Shown here in pieces: positions 24,525 through 33,959 of a stretch of 64,000 bases of DNA. The position numbers and the translations under genes were made by a program. Each line of letters opens with the position of its first letter. Position 1 is the first letter of the stretch. The stretch is from assembly GCF_017311165.1 (NCBI RefSeq), contig NZ_CP062973.1:62001-126000 (forward strand), given 5' to 3'. This DNA comes from Psychroflexus sp. ALD_RP9. Its GTDB lineage: Bacteria; Bacteroidota; Bacteroidia; Flavobacteriales; Flavobacteriaceae. Under the pieces are notes generated by a model, which made no database searches, had not been told where the DNA came from, and saw only the letters and a list, made by a program, of their open reading frames with translations.

Positions 24525-26486
24525 TTATCGTACGATTAATTTGATTTTATGACTTTTTTCTTCTGAATTTAGTTGTACAAAATAAACACCTTTAGATAAA
24601 TTTGGATTTAGTGTAATTTTAGCTGAATTGACCTCGGATTGATAAACAAGTTGACCATTAACATTAAATATGTTAAGTTTTGAAAACGCATGTTGAGTTA
24701 AAATGGTAAACCGACCAGTTGAAGGGTTTGGATAGAGTTTAACATTATCGATTTCAGTTGAATTTGTTGATAATGAACTATCCCAAGCTTGACCAATTTT
24801 ATCGCCCCAAAGATAATCGACGAGTTCAGGATTATCTATAAAAGGATTTCTATTAGTTTGCCAATTATAAATCACGTTATTACGATTCATTTCATAATCG
24901 TCTGGCGGATCTAACTCATGCCAATCTAATAAGGTTTGTAAATCACCTATTTGGCCTACATTAGCAGTTGTTGGAAACCCATTAACAACCTCTAAACCGT
25001 TGTATCTAATTTGCATATAAAAAACTGCTCTAGCAACATCACCTTTAAAGCTACCTTGGTTTCCTGTTGGGCCTACATATTCACCAAAATTTTGATTGCC
25101 TCGACTACTATTTTCTGTAGATAAAGCTGGTCTAAGGTGATGTGCATCTGAATTACCATGACGAAGTGAATCGGCCGTGGTATTCCAGAAAACATTAATA
25201 CCATTAGCAATATCATCGTCATCAATACTAAAAAAGCCTCCTTTAGACCTTGGGAAAACGTGCTCTCGATTCCATTTATCTATACTAGCCGAACCAGTTT
25301 GTTTTTCATAAATAGGCTTATCAATTTCTGAATAAATTAGCCAAACTTTATTGCTATTTAAAGGACTAACATCTGCTTCTTCTAAAATGAAATAAATATC
25401 AGCATAAGAATGTGTTTTAACAACACCTTCTTCAGCAATAATTGCTTGCAATTCGTCTGTTAAACTTTGACCGCTTAAACCTTCAATACTAGCATAATAG
25501 TTTTCTGGAGCTGTGCTTGAAACAACATTATAAGTTGGGTTTAATGGTGTACCATAATTAGCAACTTGAAAATCATTATCAACTACGATAACTTCAATGT
25601 TGTTCGCGTTTAAAACATAGGGTGCTACTGGCTCTGAAATTAGTATGTTGACAAACTCATCTCCTTCATCAAGATTATCATCAACAGTTTGAATGGTAAG
25701 CATTTCAGTAGATGAACCAGAACTTATTGTTACTGAAGTATCGCCTGTGTAGTCTGCCTGATTAAAACCAGCGTTTGCAAGAGTAAAATTTAAAGTTAAA
25801 TCTTGAGTCAAGACTTCATTTGTAGTGAAGGTAATATTAAAACTTTCTGACTCATTGATATTGGTGCTAGATACATCAACATCTATAAAAATTGGAGTTA
25901 TTCCACTGCCATCATTAGGTACACGAGGCGTAGGAGTTGCTACAAACCATGAGCCATCATTATTACGTTGTATAGATTCAAAATCCTTATTATTATTTTC
26001 GTCTTCATTAATCTGCATTTGAACACCCAATAAGTTCATTAAATCAGAATCATCTGAATCATTGGTATCATAAACTAATGCATCGATAAGGTTATTGGTT
26101 GTAGCTAATGTTACATTCGGAAAATCAAATTCGTCACCTTGGTATATGGCAACGGCATCAGCGCCATTTTGAAAAACGTTTATTGGTAGTAAAACATTAG
26201 GTGCAGGATCTAGCTCTGGGCCGCCAAGCACTAATAAGCCATTAAAATCTGTCTCTAATCCATCAAGGCTATAAGTGTAATAACTTGAATCGCCACCACT
26301 TGAAGAGCCATTAAAAAGGACAACAATGAAATCGTCTAAAGGTGTATTTGGGTTTGGTGTTTTTAATTCGATAAACTCTTTGTCATCTACTCCTTCAGTA
26401 TCAGCATCAAGCTCATTAATGATAACTTGGGCATTAAGATTATAAAGTGTAAAAATTAAAAAACTAAAAAAAAGTAATTTGCGCAT
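24525..26486 (-). CDS. Secreted endonuclease I family nuclease with LTD, Calx-beta and T9SS sorting domain
   Basis: The protein has 653 residues. The signal peptide ends near L-N-A-Q. A lamin-tail-like domain (about 20-200, starting VIINELDADT) is followed by a Calx-beta domain (about 210-310, with TFTTNEVLT and DDNLDEGDEF), an endonuclease I catalytic domain (about 320-560, with WNREHVFPRSKGG and HHLRP) and a C-terminal type IX sorting domain (YPNPSTGRF to the end). It should be exported by PorU-dependent T9SS to degrade extracellular DNA. ATG 26486 is used because the ATG at 26507 lies inside the likely -7 element. Confidence 0.92.
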   Translation of the reverse strand: MRKLLFFSFLIFTLYNLNAQVIINELDADTEGVDDKEFIELKTPNPNTPLDDFIVVLFNGSSSGGDSSYYTYSLDGLETDFNGLLVLGGPELDPAPNVLLPINVFQNGADAVAIYQGDEFDFPNVTLATTNNLIDALVYDTNDSDDSDLMNLLGVQMQINEDENNNKDFESIQRNNDGSWFVATPTPRVPNDGSGITPIFIDVDVSSTNINESESFNITFTTNEVLTQDLTLNFTLANAGFNQADYTGDTSVTISSGSSTEMLTIQTVDDNLDEGDEFVNILISEPVAPYVLNANNIEVIVVDNDFQVANYGTPLNPTYNVVSSTAPENYYASIEGLSGQSLTDELQAIIAEEGVVKTHSYADIYFILEEADVSPLNSNKVWLIYSEIDKPIYEKQTGSASIDKWNREHVFPRSKGGFFSIDDDDIANGINVFWNTTADSLRHGNSDAHHLRPALSTENSSRGNQNFGEYVGPTGNQGSFKGDVARAVFYMQIRYNGLEVVNGFPTTANVGQIGDLQTLLDWHELDPPDDYEMNRNNVIYNWQTNRNPFIDNPELVDYLWGDKIGQAWDSSLSTNSTEIDNVKLYPNPSTGRFTILTQHAFSKLNIFNVNGQLVYQSEVNSAKITLNPNLSKGVYFVQLNSEEKSHKIKLIVR

Positions 26487-26504
26487 ACTATAGGGAATTT
26501 TAGG

Positions 26505-26512
26505 CAAATGTA
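26505..26512 (-). promoter_or_regulatory. -7 promoter element of the secreted nuclease gene
   Basis: On the minus strand TACATTTG matches TAnnTTTG. It overlaps the upstream candidate start codon (26507-26505) and so fixes the start at 26486. Confidence 0.55.
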
Positions 26513-26604
26513 GAGAATTAGATTCGAGTGAAGGTCAACAAAATGTAAAAAAGGGCACAAAAAGATAAAAAGCTATGAGAAATTTTATGCTAATTATGCC
26601 CAAT

Positions 26605-26630
26605 AAAAAACCCCATTTAAAAAATGGGGC
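26605..26630 (-). terminator. Rho-independent terminator after tRNA-Ser
   Basis: On the minus strand, CCCCATTT / AAATGGGG arms with a short T-rich loop precede a run of six T. It lies four bases beyond the 3' end of the tRNA. Confidence 0.85.
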
Positions 26631-26633
26631 TTG

Positions 26634-26718
26634 CGGAGAAAGAGGGATTCGAACCCCCGGAGGTGTGACCCTCAACAGTTTTCAAGACTGCCGCATTCGA
26701 CCACTCTGCCATTTCTCC
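26634..26718 (-). tRNA. tRNA-Ser (anticodon TGA)
   Basis: This is an 85-base type II tRNA. The acceptor arms are GGAGAAA / TTTCTCC with discriminator G; the anticodon loop is CTTGAAA with TGA at its centre, reading UCA-type serine codons. A long variable arm (GAGGGTCACACCTC) and the T-loop GTTCGAATC are visible. The 3' CCA is not encoded. A Bacteroidetes promoter lies upstream and a terminator directly downstream. Confidence 0.97.
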
Positions 26719-26729
26719 AGTTGCGGGTG

Positions 26730-26758
26730 CAAATATATAAGCTTATTTTAATCCACAA
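26730..26758 (-). promoter_or_regulatory. Promoter of tRNA-Ser
   Basis: On the minus strand TTG (26758-26756), 18 bases, TATATTTG (26737-26730). Transcription would begin close to 26726, eight bases before the mature tRNA 5' end. Confidence 0.6.
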
Positions 26759-26904
26759 AAGAATTTTTTGATATTTTTTATGATTACTGAAATGAAACAA
26801 AAACATCGCAAATTTATACTTTGTATATCAGCAATTTATAAATAACAAAAGGTGATATTAGCCATTCTAAATGGTTTGATTTATATTAGCACTAAAATAG
26901 ACCT

Positions 26905-27921
26905 ATGAAATTTTTATACTTTTCTCTTTTTTTTGTTTTAATTATCTCTTGCAAGACAACTAAATCGCAATCGACAGATAAATCTCAACTCAAATTTGCT
27001 AAAACAATTACAGCTAACGATTTAAATGATTATTTAACTGTTTTCAGTTCTGATGATTTTGGAGGTCGTGAAACCGGTACTGAGGGTCAAAAAAAAGCGG
27101 CTAATTATTTAAAAGACTTTTATATCAGTTTAAATATTTCGGGTGGTGATTTAGACGAAACACCGTACTTTCAAGAAATAAGTTCTAGTTATTTCAATAA
27201 TAAGTTTGCTGATAGCGAAAACGTAATTGCAATTATTAAAGGTGATGAACTTCCTGATGAATATTTAGTATTAACCTCTCATTATGACCATTTAGGCACA
27301 AAAAATGGAAAAGTTTATAATGGTGCTGACGACGATGGCTCTGGAACTGTTGCTATAATGGAAATAGCTGAGGCATTTATGAAAGCTAAGAATGAAGGAT
27401 ACGCACCTCGAAGAAGTATCATTTTTCTACATGTTACTGCTGAAGAAAAAGGCTTACTCGGATCTAAATATTATTCTGAAAATCCGATATATCCATTAAA
27501 GCAAACTATTGCTAATCTAAATATCGATATGATTGGTCGCCGTGACAAGGCTCATAAAAATAACAATAATTATATCTACCTTATAGGAAGTGATCGTTTA
27601 AGTACCGAATTACACAATATTTCTGAAAAGGCTAATAAAAAATTTACAAATCTAGATTTAGATTATAAATTTAATGCTAAGAACGATCCTAATCGATTTT
27701 ATTATAGAAGTGATCATTACAATTTCGCTAAATATGACATACCGATTATTTTTTACTTTAACGGTGTTCATGAAGATTATCATCGTTCAACTGACACAGC
27801 AGAAAAAATTGAATACGATTTATTAGCTAAAAGAACTAAACTTATTTTTCATACTGCTTGGGAACTTGCTAATAGAGAAAATAGACCCATTGTAGATCAG
27901 CCTACACTTGAAAAAAAATAA
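26905..27921 (+). CDS. M28 family metallopeptidase lipoprotein
   Basis: This 338-residue lipoprotein has lipobox cysteine C16 (IISCK). The M28 di-zinc site is visible: HYDHLG (about 127-132), GADDDGSGT (about 139-147), EEKGLLGS (about 180-187), D in NIDMIGR (about 206-212) and the late H in GVHEDYHRSTDT. It should be an aminopeptidase anchored to the envelope. Length fits single-domain M28 peptidases. It converges with a DoxX gene, one base apart. Confidence 0.92.
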   Translation: MKFLYFSLFFVLIISCKTTKSQSTDKSQLKFAKTITANDLNDYLTVFSSDDFGGRETGTEGQKKAANYLKDFYISLNISGGDLDETPYFQEISSSYFNNKFADSENVIAIIKGDELPDEYLVLTSHYDHLGTKNGKVYNGADDDGSGTVAIMEIAEAFMKAKNEGYAPRRSIIFLHVTAEEKGLLGSKYYSENPIYPLKQTIANLNIDMIGRRDKAHKNNNNYIYLIGSDRLSTELHNISEKANKKFTNLDLDYKFNAKNDPNRFYYRSDHYNFAKYDIPIIFYFNGVHEDYHRSTDTAEKIEYDLLAKRTKLIFHTAWELANRENRPIVDQPTLEKK

Positions 27922-27922
27922 T

Positions 27923-28288
27923 TTAATTTATTAATATAACTAAAATAGATAGCAACAACATTAAAAATGCTGGTAATGATTTTTTAAGCTCATCATTAAT
28001 CTTTACATGCATAGAAATTGCACCTATCATCAAAATGCTCATAACTAATGCAGAATAAAGTTCAATTTCTGGAAACCAAAAGCTTAAAATTAATCCAATA
28101 GCAGCTAAGACTTTTAAACCTCCAATAAATGGCACTGCAATACTAGGTAATCCGTAAGCTTTAAATTCATCAGCCATATTTTTAGCCTCAGCACCTCGCC
28201 ATTTAGTAGGCTTGTTATACCTTATCAACCAAACATTAAAAATTCCTAGTGCAATAATTAATTTCAAAATGATATCTATATAATCCAT
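27923..28288 (-). CDS. DoxX family membrane protein
   Basis: This 121-residue protein has four hydrophobic segments (about 5-22, 53-70, 76-95, 103-121). The DoxX-like layout, with GLPSIAVPFIGGLKVLAAIGL in the middle, is clear. DoxX-type proteins are small membrane subunits linked to quinol oxidation or membrane redox balance in some species, but most are uncharacterised. It converges with the M28 gene and is separated from the upstream sigma operon by a terminator. Confidence 0.8.
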   Translation of the reverse strand: MDYIDIILKLIIALGIFNVWLIRYNKPTKWRGAEAKNMADEFKAYGLPSIAVPFIGGLKVLAAIGLILSFWFPEIELYSALVMSILMIGAISMHVKINDELKKSLPAFLMLLLSILVILIN

Positions 28289-28361
28289 AACTTTTTAGTT
28301 TGAAATTAATAGTTTAAGATTATATGCTATCCTATATCAGTTTAAATAACTAAGATTTAAC

Positions 28362-28393
28362 AAAAAAGCCAGTATTTCTACTGGCTTTTTTTT
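28362..28393. terminator. Bidirectional terminator after the sigma/DUF4252 operon
   Basis: GCCAGTA (28368-28374) / TACTGGC (28379-28385) with a TTTC loop, flanked by six A on the left and eight T on the right. It terminates the minus-strand operon that ends at 28406. Confidence 0.88.
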
Positions 28394-28405
28394 ATTTACT
28401 ATAAT

Positions 28406-28927
28406 TTATTTTAAATTTTTTGTGAAATTTTCGACTTGCGACATATCTAATTTATCTGCCATACTTAAGAGTTTAGCTAAATCATTTGGTTTTAAATCCC
28501 GACTATTTAAACGTGCTACCAACATTCCAGCTTCATCACTTTTTCCATAAAAAACAACTTCATCAATTTTATTGTCATCACCAATATATAATAAGTTCAT
28601 GCCTTTATCATCAGCATTCATTTTCATTAGTGTTTGGTAGGTTGAATGATCTAGAATAGCTTCAACTTTTCTGGTTTCATCTTCATATGCTACTTGATTA
28701 ATTGTATCTTTTATCATAGCAGCAACATTAATCGATTTAATTTTTTTCAAAGTTGCTTGTTCTTTAGCCGATAACTCTTCAATATTGGGCACCAATAAAT
28801 CGGTTGCTACACTCATTGTTTTAAAATTAGCATCTTTATCTTTAGATATTAAATACTCTTGTAAACTTTGTTTGTTTGAACATGAGACTAAAATCAATAA
28901 GCAAAATGTTGTGATTATATGTTTCAT
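28406..28927 (-). CDS. DUF4252 lipoprotein
   Basis: This 173-residue lipoprotein has lipobox cysteine C16 (LVSCS). The body follows the DUF4252 pattern, with alpha/beta repeats ending in short hydrophobic strands such as NLLYIGDDNKIDEVVFYGKS, and is paired with a second DUF4252 gene just upstream (two bases apart). The family is found almost only in Bacteroidetes and its role is unknown. Both are the last genes of an ECF sigma operon and so are likely targets or components of an envelope-stress response. Confidence 0.75.
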   Translation of the reverse strand: MKHIITTFCLLILVSCSNKQSLQEYLISKDKDANFKTMSVATDLLVPNIEELSAKEQATLKKIKSINVAAMIKDTINQVAYEDETRKVEAILDHSTYQTLMKMNADDKGMNLLYIGDDNKIDEVVFYGKSDEAGMLVARLNSRDLKPNDLAKLLSMADKLDMSQVENFTKNLK

Positions 28928-28929
28928 GG

Positions 28930-29469
28930 TTATTTATTTTTCTTGTTTTTTAAATTTTCAAGCGATTCTGCACCTGGAACGTCAAGTTGACTTGTAAGTT
29001 TAGAAATTTCATTCAAATCTATTAGACCATTAATTAACATCACAACGGTTTCAGAGTCGTTACTATTGCCACTATTAACGTACATGAAGAGTTGATTAAC
29101 CAAATCGTCTGTTTTTCCTGGTTTTACATAAAAAACAACTTGATTATCATCATCATTTACTTTCATAAGTAAATCAAGCTTTGTGTTGGCCAAATAATTA
29201 TCAACCTCGGCTTTTAAGCTGTTTTTAGTTGTTTGATTTTGACTAATAAAAATCTTAATATCTTCTAAGTTTTCGACTAATTTGATGTAATCTTGCATAT
29301 CTTCATCTTGACTTTGCAAGTCTAATTTACTCATTAACTTAAACATTTGTTTGGTAACTAATACAGATGTAATTCCTTTTTTATTCTCAAATTGAGAAAA
29401 ATCCTGAGCCATCATAGAGCTTGTTAACATTGTTACACTCATGGCTATTAAAATTGATATTGTTTTCAT
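28930..29469 (-). CDS. Exported DUF4252 protein
   Basis: This 179-residue protein has a cleavable signal peptide (about 1-21, ending M-M-A-Q) rather than a lipobox, then a DUF4252 domain (FSQFENKKGITSVLVTKQMF near the N-terminus; DNQVVFYVKPGKTDDLVN further on) and a lysine-rich end (KNKKNK). It is similar in layout to its downstream lipoprotein neighbour, indicating an old duplication into a soluble and a lipid-anchored form. It is co-transcribed with the anti-sigma-like and sigma genes. Confidence 0.75.
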   Translation of the reverse strand: MKTISILIAMSVTMLTSSMMAQDFSQFENKKGITSVLVTKQMFKLMSKLDLQSQDEDMQDYIKLVENLEDIKIFISQNQTTKNSLKAEVDNYLANTKLDLLMKVNDDDNQVVFYVKPGKTDDLVNQLFMYVNSGNSNDSETVVMLINGLIDLNEISKLTSQLDVPGAESLENLKNKKNK

Positions 29470-29475
29470 AATTTA

Positions 29476-29928
29476 TTATTTTAAATATTTGTTTGTTGAA
29501 GATTTAAATTTATTGATGTACTTTAATTTTTCGGTGTTTTGATTAATTTCAGAAGATACAGCCTTTAATATAGCTACAGTTTGTGCTAAGGCTTTTCTTG
29601 CTTCACGTTCTTCTTGGGTTGATAATTGATTTGAATTAAATATAAATACTGAAGTGATTAAAGCTATAATTAATGCTGCAGCAATTTTGTACCATACATA
29701 TTTAGAATTTGATTTATCAGTCATTTCAACCTGGTTTAATTCTTGTTCTAAATTCTGATTTTTAAGCTGATTAAACCCTAAAAATATATGTTGATATACT
29801 TTTAAATCTTCAGGAATAGCTTCGTTTTCTAGAAAGTAATTATACAACTCTTGCTCTTCTTGTAAACTAGTTTCAGCATTTTCATATTTAGCAATTAGCA
29901 ACCTTATTCTAGTGATATCTAATTTCAT
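29476..29928 (-). CDS. Single-span membrane protein, probable anti-sigma factor
   Basis: This 150-residue protein has a cytosolic N-terminal part (1-75) with a helical, acidic LIAKYENAETSLQEEQELY segment like the anti-sigma N-terminal regions of Bacteroidetes, one membrane helix (about 82-98) and a periplasmic C-terminus of about 50 residues. Its start overlaps the sigma gene end by four bases (29925-29928). Position and topology support an anti-sigma role; there is no zinc-binding signature. Confidence 0.65.
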   Translation of the reverse strand: MKLDITRIRLLIAKYENAETSLQEEQELYNYFLENEAIPEDLKVYQHIFLGFNQLKNQNLEQELNQVEMTDKSNSKYVWYKIAAALIIALITSVFIFNSNQLSTQEEREARKALAQTVAILKAVSSEINQNTEKLKYINKFKSSTNKYLK

Positions 29929-30443
29929 GATTGTTGTGTTTTCATTTGTTTTATTAAAGCCTTTCTTGCCCTTGACAAAGTTACCCTAACATTGGTTTCG
30001 CTCATTTCCATAATGCCTGCAATATCTTCAAAACTGTAAGCTTCTATATCGCGAAGTTGAATTATTGTACGGTAATTAACCGACAAAGCAGCAATACAAT
30101 TATTTAACTTTTTAACTTCATCTTGTGTTTCAATGACTTCTTCTATGGTTTTGTCTTCATCTTCAAAATTTTCATGTGTTAAACTTACATTTTGATTACG
30201 CTTTAACTTCAATTGGTCGTAACAATGGTTTTTAGTAACGGTCATTGCAAATGCTTCTAAATTTGATTTATCAGCAAGTTGCGATCGTTTTTCCCAAAGT
30301 TTTACCATTACATCTTGAACGGCATCTTTAGCAGCATCTGGAGAAACTAGCAACCTTCTAGCTAATCTAAATAACTTAGCTTGCATAGGTTCTATTTGGT
30401 GCATAAACAACTCTGCGCTCATTTTGTTTTGGTTAGACTTCAT
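29925..30443 (-). CDS. ECF-type RNA polymerase sigma factor
   Basis: This 172-residue protein has sigma region 2 (about 22-85, with DAAKDAVQDVMVKLWEKR) and region 4 (about 110-165, with YSFEDIAGIMEMSETNVRV). It is a second, unrelated ECF system besides that at 6854-7402. ATG 30443 is used; ATG 30422 (MSAEL) is possible. It heads sigma / anti-sigma / DUF4252 / DUF4252. It is divergent from the S41 protease gene, with 70 bases between ATG 30443 and ATG 30514. Confidence 0.9.
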   Translation of the reverse strand: MKSNQNKMSAELFMHQIEPMQAKLFRLARRLLVSPDAAKDAVQDVMVKLWEKRSQLADKSNLEAFAMTVTKNHCYDQLKLKRNQNVSLTHENFEDEDKTIEEVIETQDEVKKLNNCIAALSVNYRTIIQLRDIEAYSFEDIAGIMEMSETNVRVTLSRARKALIKQMKTQQS

Positions 30444-30513
30444 TATCTCGACGAATGATTTTCAGATTTGTTACAATTATTTTATAAATTTAGGAACTTT
30501 TAATAAATCAGTT

Positions 30514-31908
30514 ATGCTAAAAAAAATTGCAATAGGTCTTTTGGTATGTTTTACAATTTCAAGTTGTCAAGACGACTTAGATGATGTTATTACTCCTGCA
30601 TCAACCCTTGAGATAAATGATTTTATATGGAAAGCCATGAATGCTTTTTACTTATACAAGCCTGATTCTCCAAACCTAGCAGACGATTCTTTTACTACTA
30701 ATGAAGCTTACGCTAATTATTTAAACAGTTTTGCAACTCCTGAAGGTTTATTTAATGATTTATTAGCCCAACAAGATCGGTTCTCAATTATTGTTGATAA
30801 TTATGTCGATCTTGAAAACAGTCTTGATGGTATTAATTTTACTACAGGCATGCAATTTGGTTTAGTTAATATTTCTGATTCAAATTCAGTTTTTGGATTT
30901 GTAAGATATGTTGTACCCAACTCGCCTGCTTCTGAAGCAGGTATTGAACGAGGTATGCTATTTAATCGCGTAAATGGAGAAACTTTAACACCAAATACTA
31001 ATTTTAATTCGCTTTTTGGTGGAAACAATTACACAATAGGTTTAGCTGAATTTGATGGTACTGAATTATCATCACTATCGACCGAAATTAGTTTATCTAA
31101 AATTCAGCTAACCGAAAACCCTATTTACTCAGTTGAAGTAATTGAAGTAGACAATACCAAAGTTGGTTACCTGATGTATAATGCTTTTAGAAGTAATTTT
31201 GACAGTCAGCTGAATACGGTTTTTGCTAACTTTAAGTCTGAAAATATAGATGAACTTATTCTTGATTTACGCTATAATTCAGGCGGAAGTATAGAAACAG
31301 CAAAAGATTTAGCTTCAATGGTTACAGGTCAGTTTGAAGGTGAAATTTTTGCCTTTGAACACTACAATGATAATTTTAATGATGAAGAATTACGATTCGA
31401 CAACCAAATAAGAACTGGTGCAAATATTAACAGTCTTAACCTAAATCGCGTTTATATCCTAACAGGTTTTTCGACGGCGTCTGCAAGTGAGTTAGTGATT
31501 AATGCCTTAAAGCCCTATATTAATGTTGTTCAAATAGGGCAAACAACAGTTGGTAAATTTGAAGGCTCTGTTACCTTATACGATTCAGCAAATTTTAGAC
31601 GTGATGGTGCAAGCATTAATCATTTTTATGCCATACAACCACTTATTTTAAAAACAGCTAATGCTAATGGTGTAACCGACTATTTTGAAGGATTAGCTCC
31701 TGACATAACTCTAAATGAAGATTATACCAATCTTGGTGTTATTGGTAATCAAAACGAACCATTACTCAATCGCGCTTTAGAAGAAATGGGGCTTGATTTA
31801 ACCGAAGGTAAACCAAGCATGCCATTATTTCAGCGTTCAAGTGAGTTATTGTTTGAAAATCAATCACTTCAACCAACATACCAACGCATGTACATAGAGA
31901 AAAATTAA
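30514..31908 (+). CDS. S41 family (C-terminal processing-like) peptidase lipoprotein
   Basis: This 464-residue lipoprotein starts at ATG 30514, where a proper lipoprotein signal begins (lipobox ISSC, C18); the frame extends upstream to 30424 but would bury this signal. A PDZ domain (about 100-180, around GFVRYVVPNSPASEAGIERG) precedes the S41 protease domain (about 215-400). The catalytic serine lies in STASASEL and the lysine in VGKFEGS, as in Tsp/CtpA. It is probably a periplasmic protease. Its end overlaps the GlmU-like gene on the other strand by four bases. Confidence 0.9.
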   Translation: MLKKIAIGLLVCFTISSCQDDLDDVITPASTLEINDFIWKAMNAFYLYKPDSPNLADDSFTTNEAYANYLNSFATPEGLFNDLLAQQDRFSIIVDNYVDLENSLDGINFTTGMQFGLVNISDSNSVFGFVRYVVPNSPASEAGIERGMLFNRVNGETLTPNTNFNSLFGGNNYTIGLAEFDGTELSSLSTEISLSKIQLTENPIYSVEVIEVDNTKVGYLMYNAFRSNFDSQLNTVFANFKSENIDELILDLRYNSGGSIETAKDLASMVTGQFEGEIFAFEHYNDNFNDEELRFDNQIRTGANINSLNLNRVYILTGFSTASASELVINALKPYINVVQIGQTTVGKFEGSVTLYDSANFRRDGASINHFYAIQPLILKTANANGVTDYFEGLAPDITLNEDYTNLGVIGNQNEPLLNRALEEMGLDLTEGKPSMPLFQRSSELLFENQSLQPTYQRMYIEKN

Positions 31909-33080
31909 TCACGCCTAAATTGAGCACTTTTATCAAAAATGTGTTGCAGTATCTGGCGGTCGATATCGGTTAAATTAAGGTTACGGCGTTGCATTACCAC
32001 ATCGGCAACTTCAAACACCTTATCTAATTTATAGGTTTTAAAGCCCTGACTTCCACCCCAAGAAAAACTCGGAATAAAATTTCGTGGAAAACCAGAACCA
32101 AAAATATTAGCAGATACACCAACCACTGTTCCAGTATTAAACATTGTATTAATACCACATTTAGAGTGATCACCCATAATTAAACCACAAAACTGTAAGT
32201 TGGTATTTTTAAAACGGTTGGCTTCATAACTCCACAACTTAACAGATGCATAATTATTTTTGAGATTAGAGGTATTGGTGTCAGCACCTAAATTACACCA
32301 TTCACCAATAACCGAATTTCCTAAAAACCCATCATGCCCTTTGTTCGAATAGCCCTGAATAAGCGAGTTACTAACTTCACCACCGATCTTAGAATGTGGT
32401 CCAATAGTCGTACCAGTATAAATTTTTGCACCCATTTTTAAAGTTGAATGGTCACACAAAGCAAATGGCCCACGAACTGACGTATTTTCCATTAAGACAG
32501 CATTTTTACCAATGTATATTGGTCCTTCTGAAGCATTTAAAGTAGCGTTATGAATTTCTGCACCTTCTTCAATAAAAATTTGCTCAGGTTTATCTGTATA
32601 AGCGTGTTCTGGTATGTCTTGCGAAGTTTTATGTCGTGTTAATAATGCAAAGTCTGCTAAAATAGCTTCATGATTTTTAGCAAATAAATCCCATATATCT
32701 TCAATATAAATACCGTCATAATCAACTGAAATAGAATTATAGCTACTGAGCTCAAAATCTTCAACTGGATTAGCATAATAAGCTAAAACATTATTTTTGT
32801 ATTTTAAGGCTTTATTAGGACCTAAGTTTTGAAGCTGTTTAACATAATTTTCAGTTGGTAAAAATCGGCTGTTAAGGTAAAGGCATTCGCCAGATTTAAG
32901 GTTTTTAAACTTGTTTTGAAGATAATCTTCAGTTTGGTATAATGTAGAAGCTGACGGAAAATAATGCTGAAACTTTTCGGCAATTTTTAAAATCCCAATC
33001 CGTAAATCAGCAATTGGTCTTGTATAGGTTAATGGCAAAAAATTGTTTCGATAATGGTCGTCAAATAAAACGATATTCAT
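31905..33080 (-). CDS. GlmU-family putative sugar nucleotidyltransferase with left-handed beta-helix
   Basis: This 391-residue protein has an N-terminal region (1-150, starting [19 protein letters not shown], with [10 protein letters not shown]) like the Bacteroidetes GlmU-related nucleotidyltransferases but without an obvious full G-G-x-G-T-R-L motif, followed by hexapeptide repeats (about 165-340) forming a left-handed beta-helix acyltransferase-type domain. It may act on sugar-1-phosphates in envelope polysaccharide synthesis. It is divergent from panB. The lack of a classical pyrophosphorylase motif means the catalytic role is open. Confidence 0.78.
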   Translation of the reverse strand: MNIVLFDDHYRNNFLPLTYTRPIADLRIGILKIAEKFQHYFPSASTLYQTEDYLQNKFKNLKSGECLYLNSRFLPTENYVKQLQNLGPNKALKYKNNVLAYYANPVEDFELSSYNSISVDYDGIYIEDIWDLFAKNHEAILADFALLTRHKTSQDIPEHAYTDKPEQIFIEEGAEIHNATLNASEGPIYIGKNAVLMENTSVRGPFALCDHSTLKMGAKIYTGTTIGPHSKIGGEVSNSLIQGYSNKGHDGFLGNSVIGEWCNLGADTNTSNLKNNYASVKLWSYEANRFKNTNLQFCGLIMGDHSKCGINTMFNTGTVVGVSANIFGSGFPRNFIPSFSWGGSQGFKTYKLDKVFEVADVVMQRRNLNLTDIDRQILQHIFDKSAQFRRD

Positions 33081-33140
33081 AAGTTGAAGTTTATATTCCT
33101 AATAATTTGGCTAAATTTACACACAATTAAATTTAATACA

Positions 33141-33959
33141 ATGTCTACAGCAAAAAAACAATATAAAAGAGTCACTGTAAAATCATTAATCGATATGAAA
33201 TCGAATAACGATAAAATTTCGATGATTACCGCTTATGATTACACAATGGCGCAAATTGTCGATCATGCTGAAATTGATGTGATCTTAGTTGGCGATTCTG
33301 CCTCTAATGTTATGGCTGGTCATGAAACTACTTTGCCTATTACGCTTGATCAAATGATTTATCATGCTTCGAGTGTTATTAGAGCTGTAAAACGAGCTTT
33401 AGTGGTTGTAGACTTACCTTTTGGTAGTTACCAGAGTGACCCAAAAGAAGCCCTAAGAAGTGCTATTAGAATTATGAAAGAAAGTGGTGCTCATGCAGTA
33501 AAATTAGAAGGTGGAAAAGAAATTAAAGACTCTATTAAACGTATTTTAAAAGCTGGAATTCCTGTTATGGGTCATTTAGGTTTAACACCTCAATCAATTT
33601 ACAAGTTTGGGACTTATACGGTTAGAGCTAAAGAAGAATATGAAGCAGAAAAACTTAAAGAAGATGCTAAAATGCTTGAACGCATAGGTTGTTTTGCTGT
33701 GGTTTTAGAAAAAGTTCCCGCTAAATTAGCAAAAGAAGTTGCAGAAAGCATTAACATTCCTGTAATTGGTATTGGTGCTGGTGGTGGCGTTGATGGTCAA
33801 GTTTTAGTAATTCATGATATGTTAGGTATGAATAAAGAATTTAGCCCACGTTTTCTACGTCGTTATGCAGATTTACATTCTGAAATGACTAGTGCACTTC
33901 AACAATACAAAAAGGATGTAAAGTCGCAAGATTTTCCTAACGAAAACGAGCAATATTAA
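33141..33959 (+). CDS. panB: 3-Methyl-2-oxobutanoate hydroxymethyltransferase
   Basis: This 272-residue TIM-barrel enzyme makes ketopantoate from alpha-ketoisovalerate and methylene-tetrahydrofolate, the first committed step to pantothenate and CoA. Diagnostic segments are [13 protein letters not shown] (about 25-37), [13 protein letters not shown] (about 50-62) and [13 protein letters not shown] (about 137-149). ATG 33141 gives the usual family start ([10 protein letters not shown]); the frame is open back to a TTG at 33084, which adds 19 unlikely residues. The end touches galE on the opposite strand. Confidence 0.96.
   Translation: MSTAKKQYKRVTVKSLIDMKSNNDKISMITAYDYTMAQIVDHAEIDVILVGDSASNVMAGHETTLPITLDQMIYHASSVIRAVKRALVVVDLPFGSYQSDPKEALRSAIRIMKESGAHAVKLEGGKEIKDSIKRILKAGIPVMGHLGLTPQSIYKFGTYTVRAKEEYEAEKLKEDAKMLERIGCFAVVLEKVPAKLAKEVAESINIPVIGIGAGGGVDGQVLVIHDMLGMNKEFSPRFLRRYADLHSEMTSALQQYKKDVKSQDFPNENEQY

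Noticed and set aside
26487..26507. ATG at 26507 as the start of the secreted nuclease
   Set aside because: It overlaps the predicted -7 element and would place seven extra residues before a good signal peptide.
26634..26718. tRNA-Ser as an integration site for a mobile element
   Set aside because: No duplicated 3' tRNA segment or integrase gene is seen on either side in the window.
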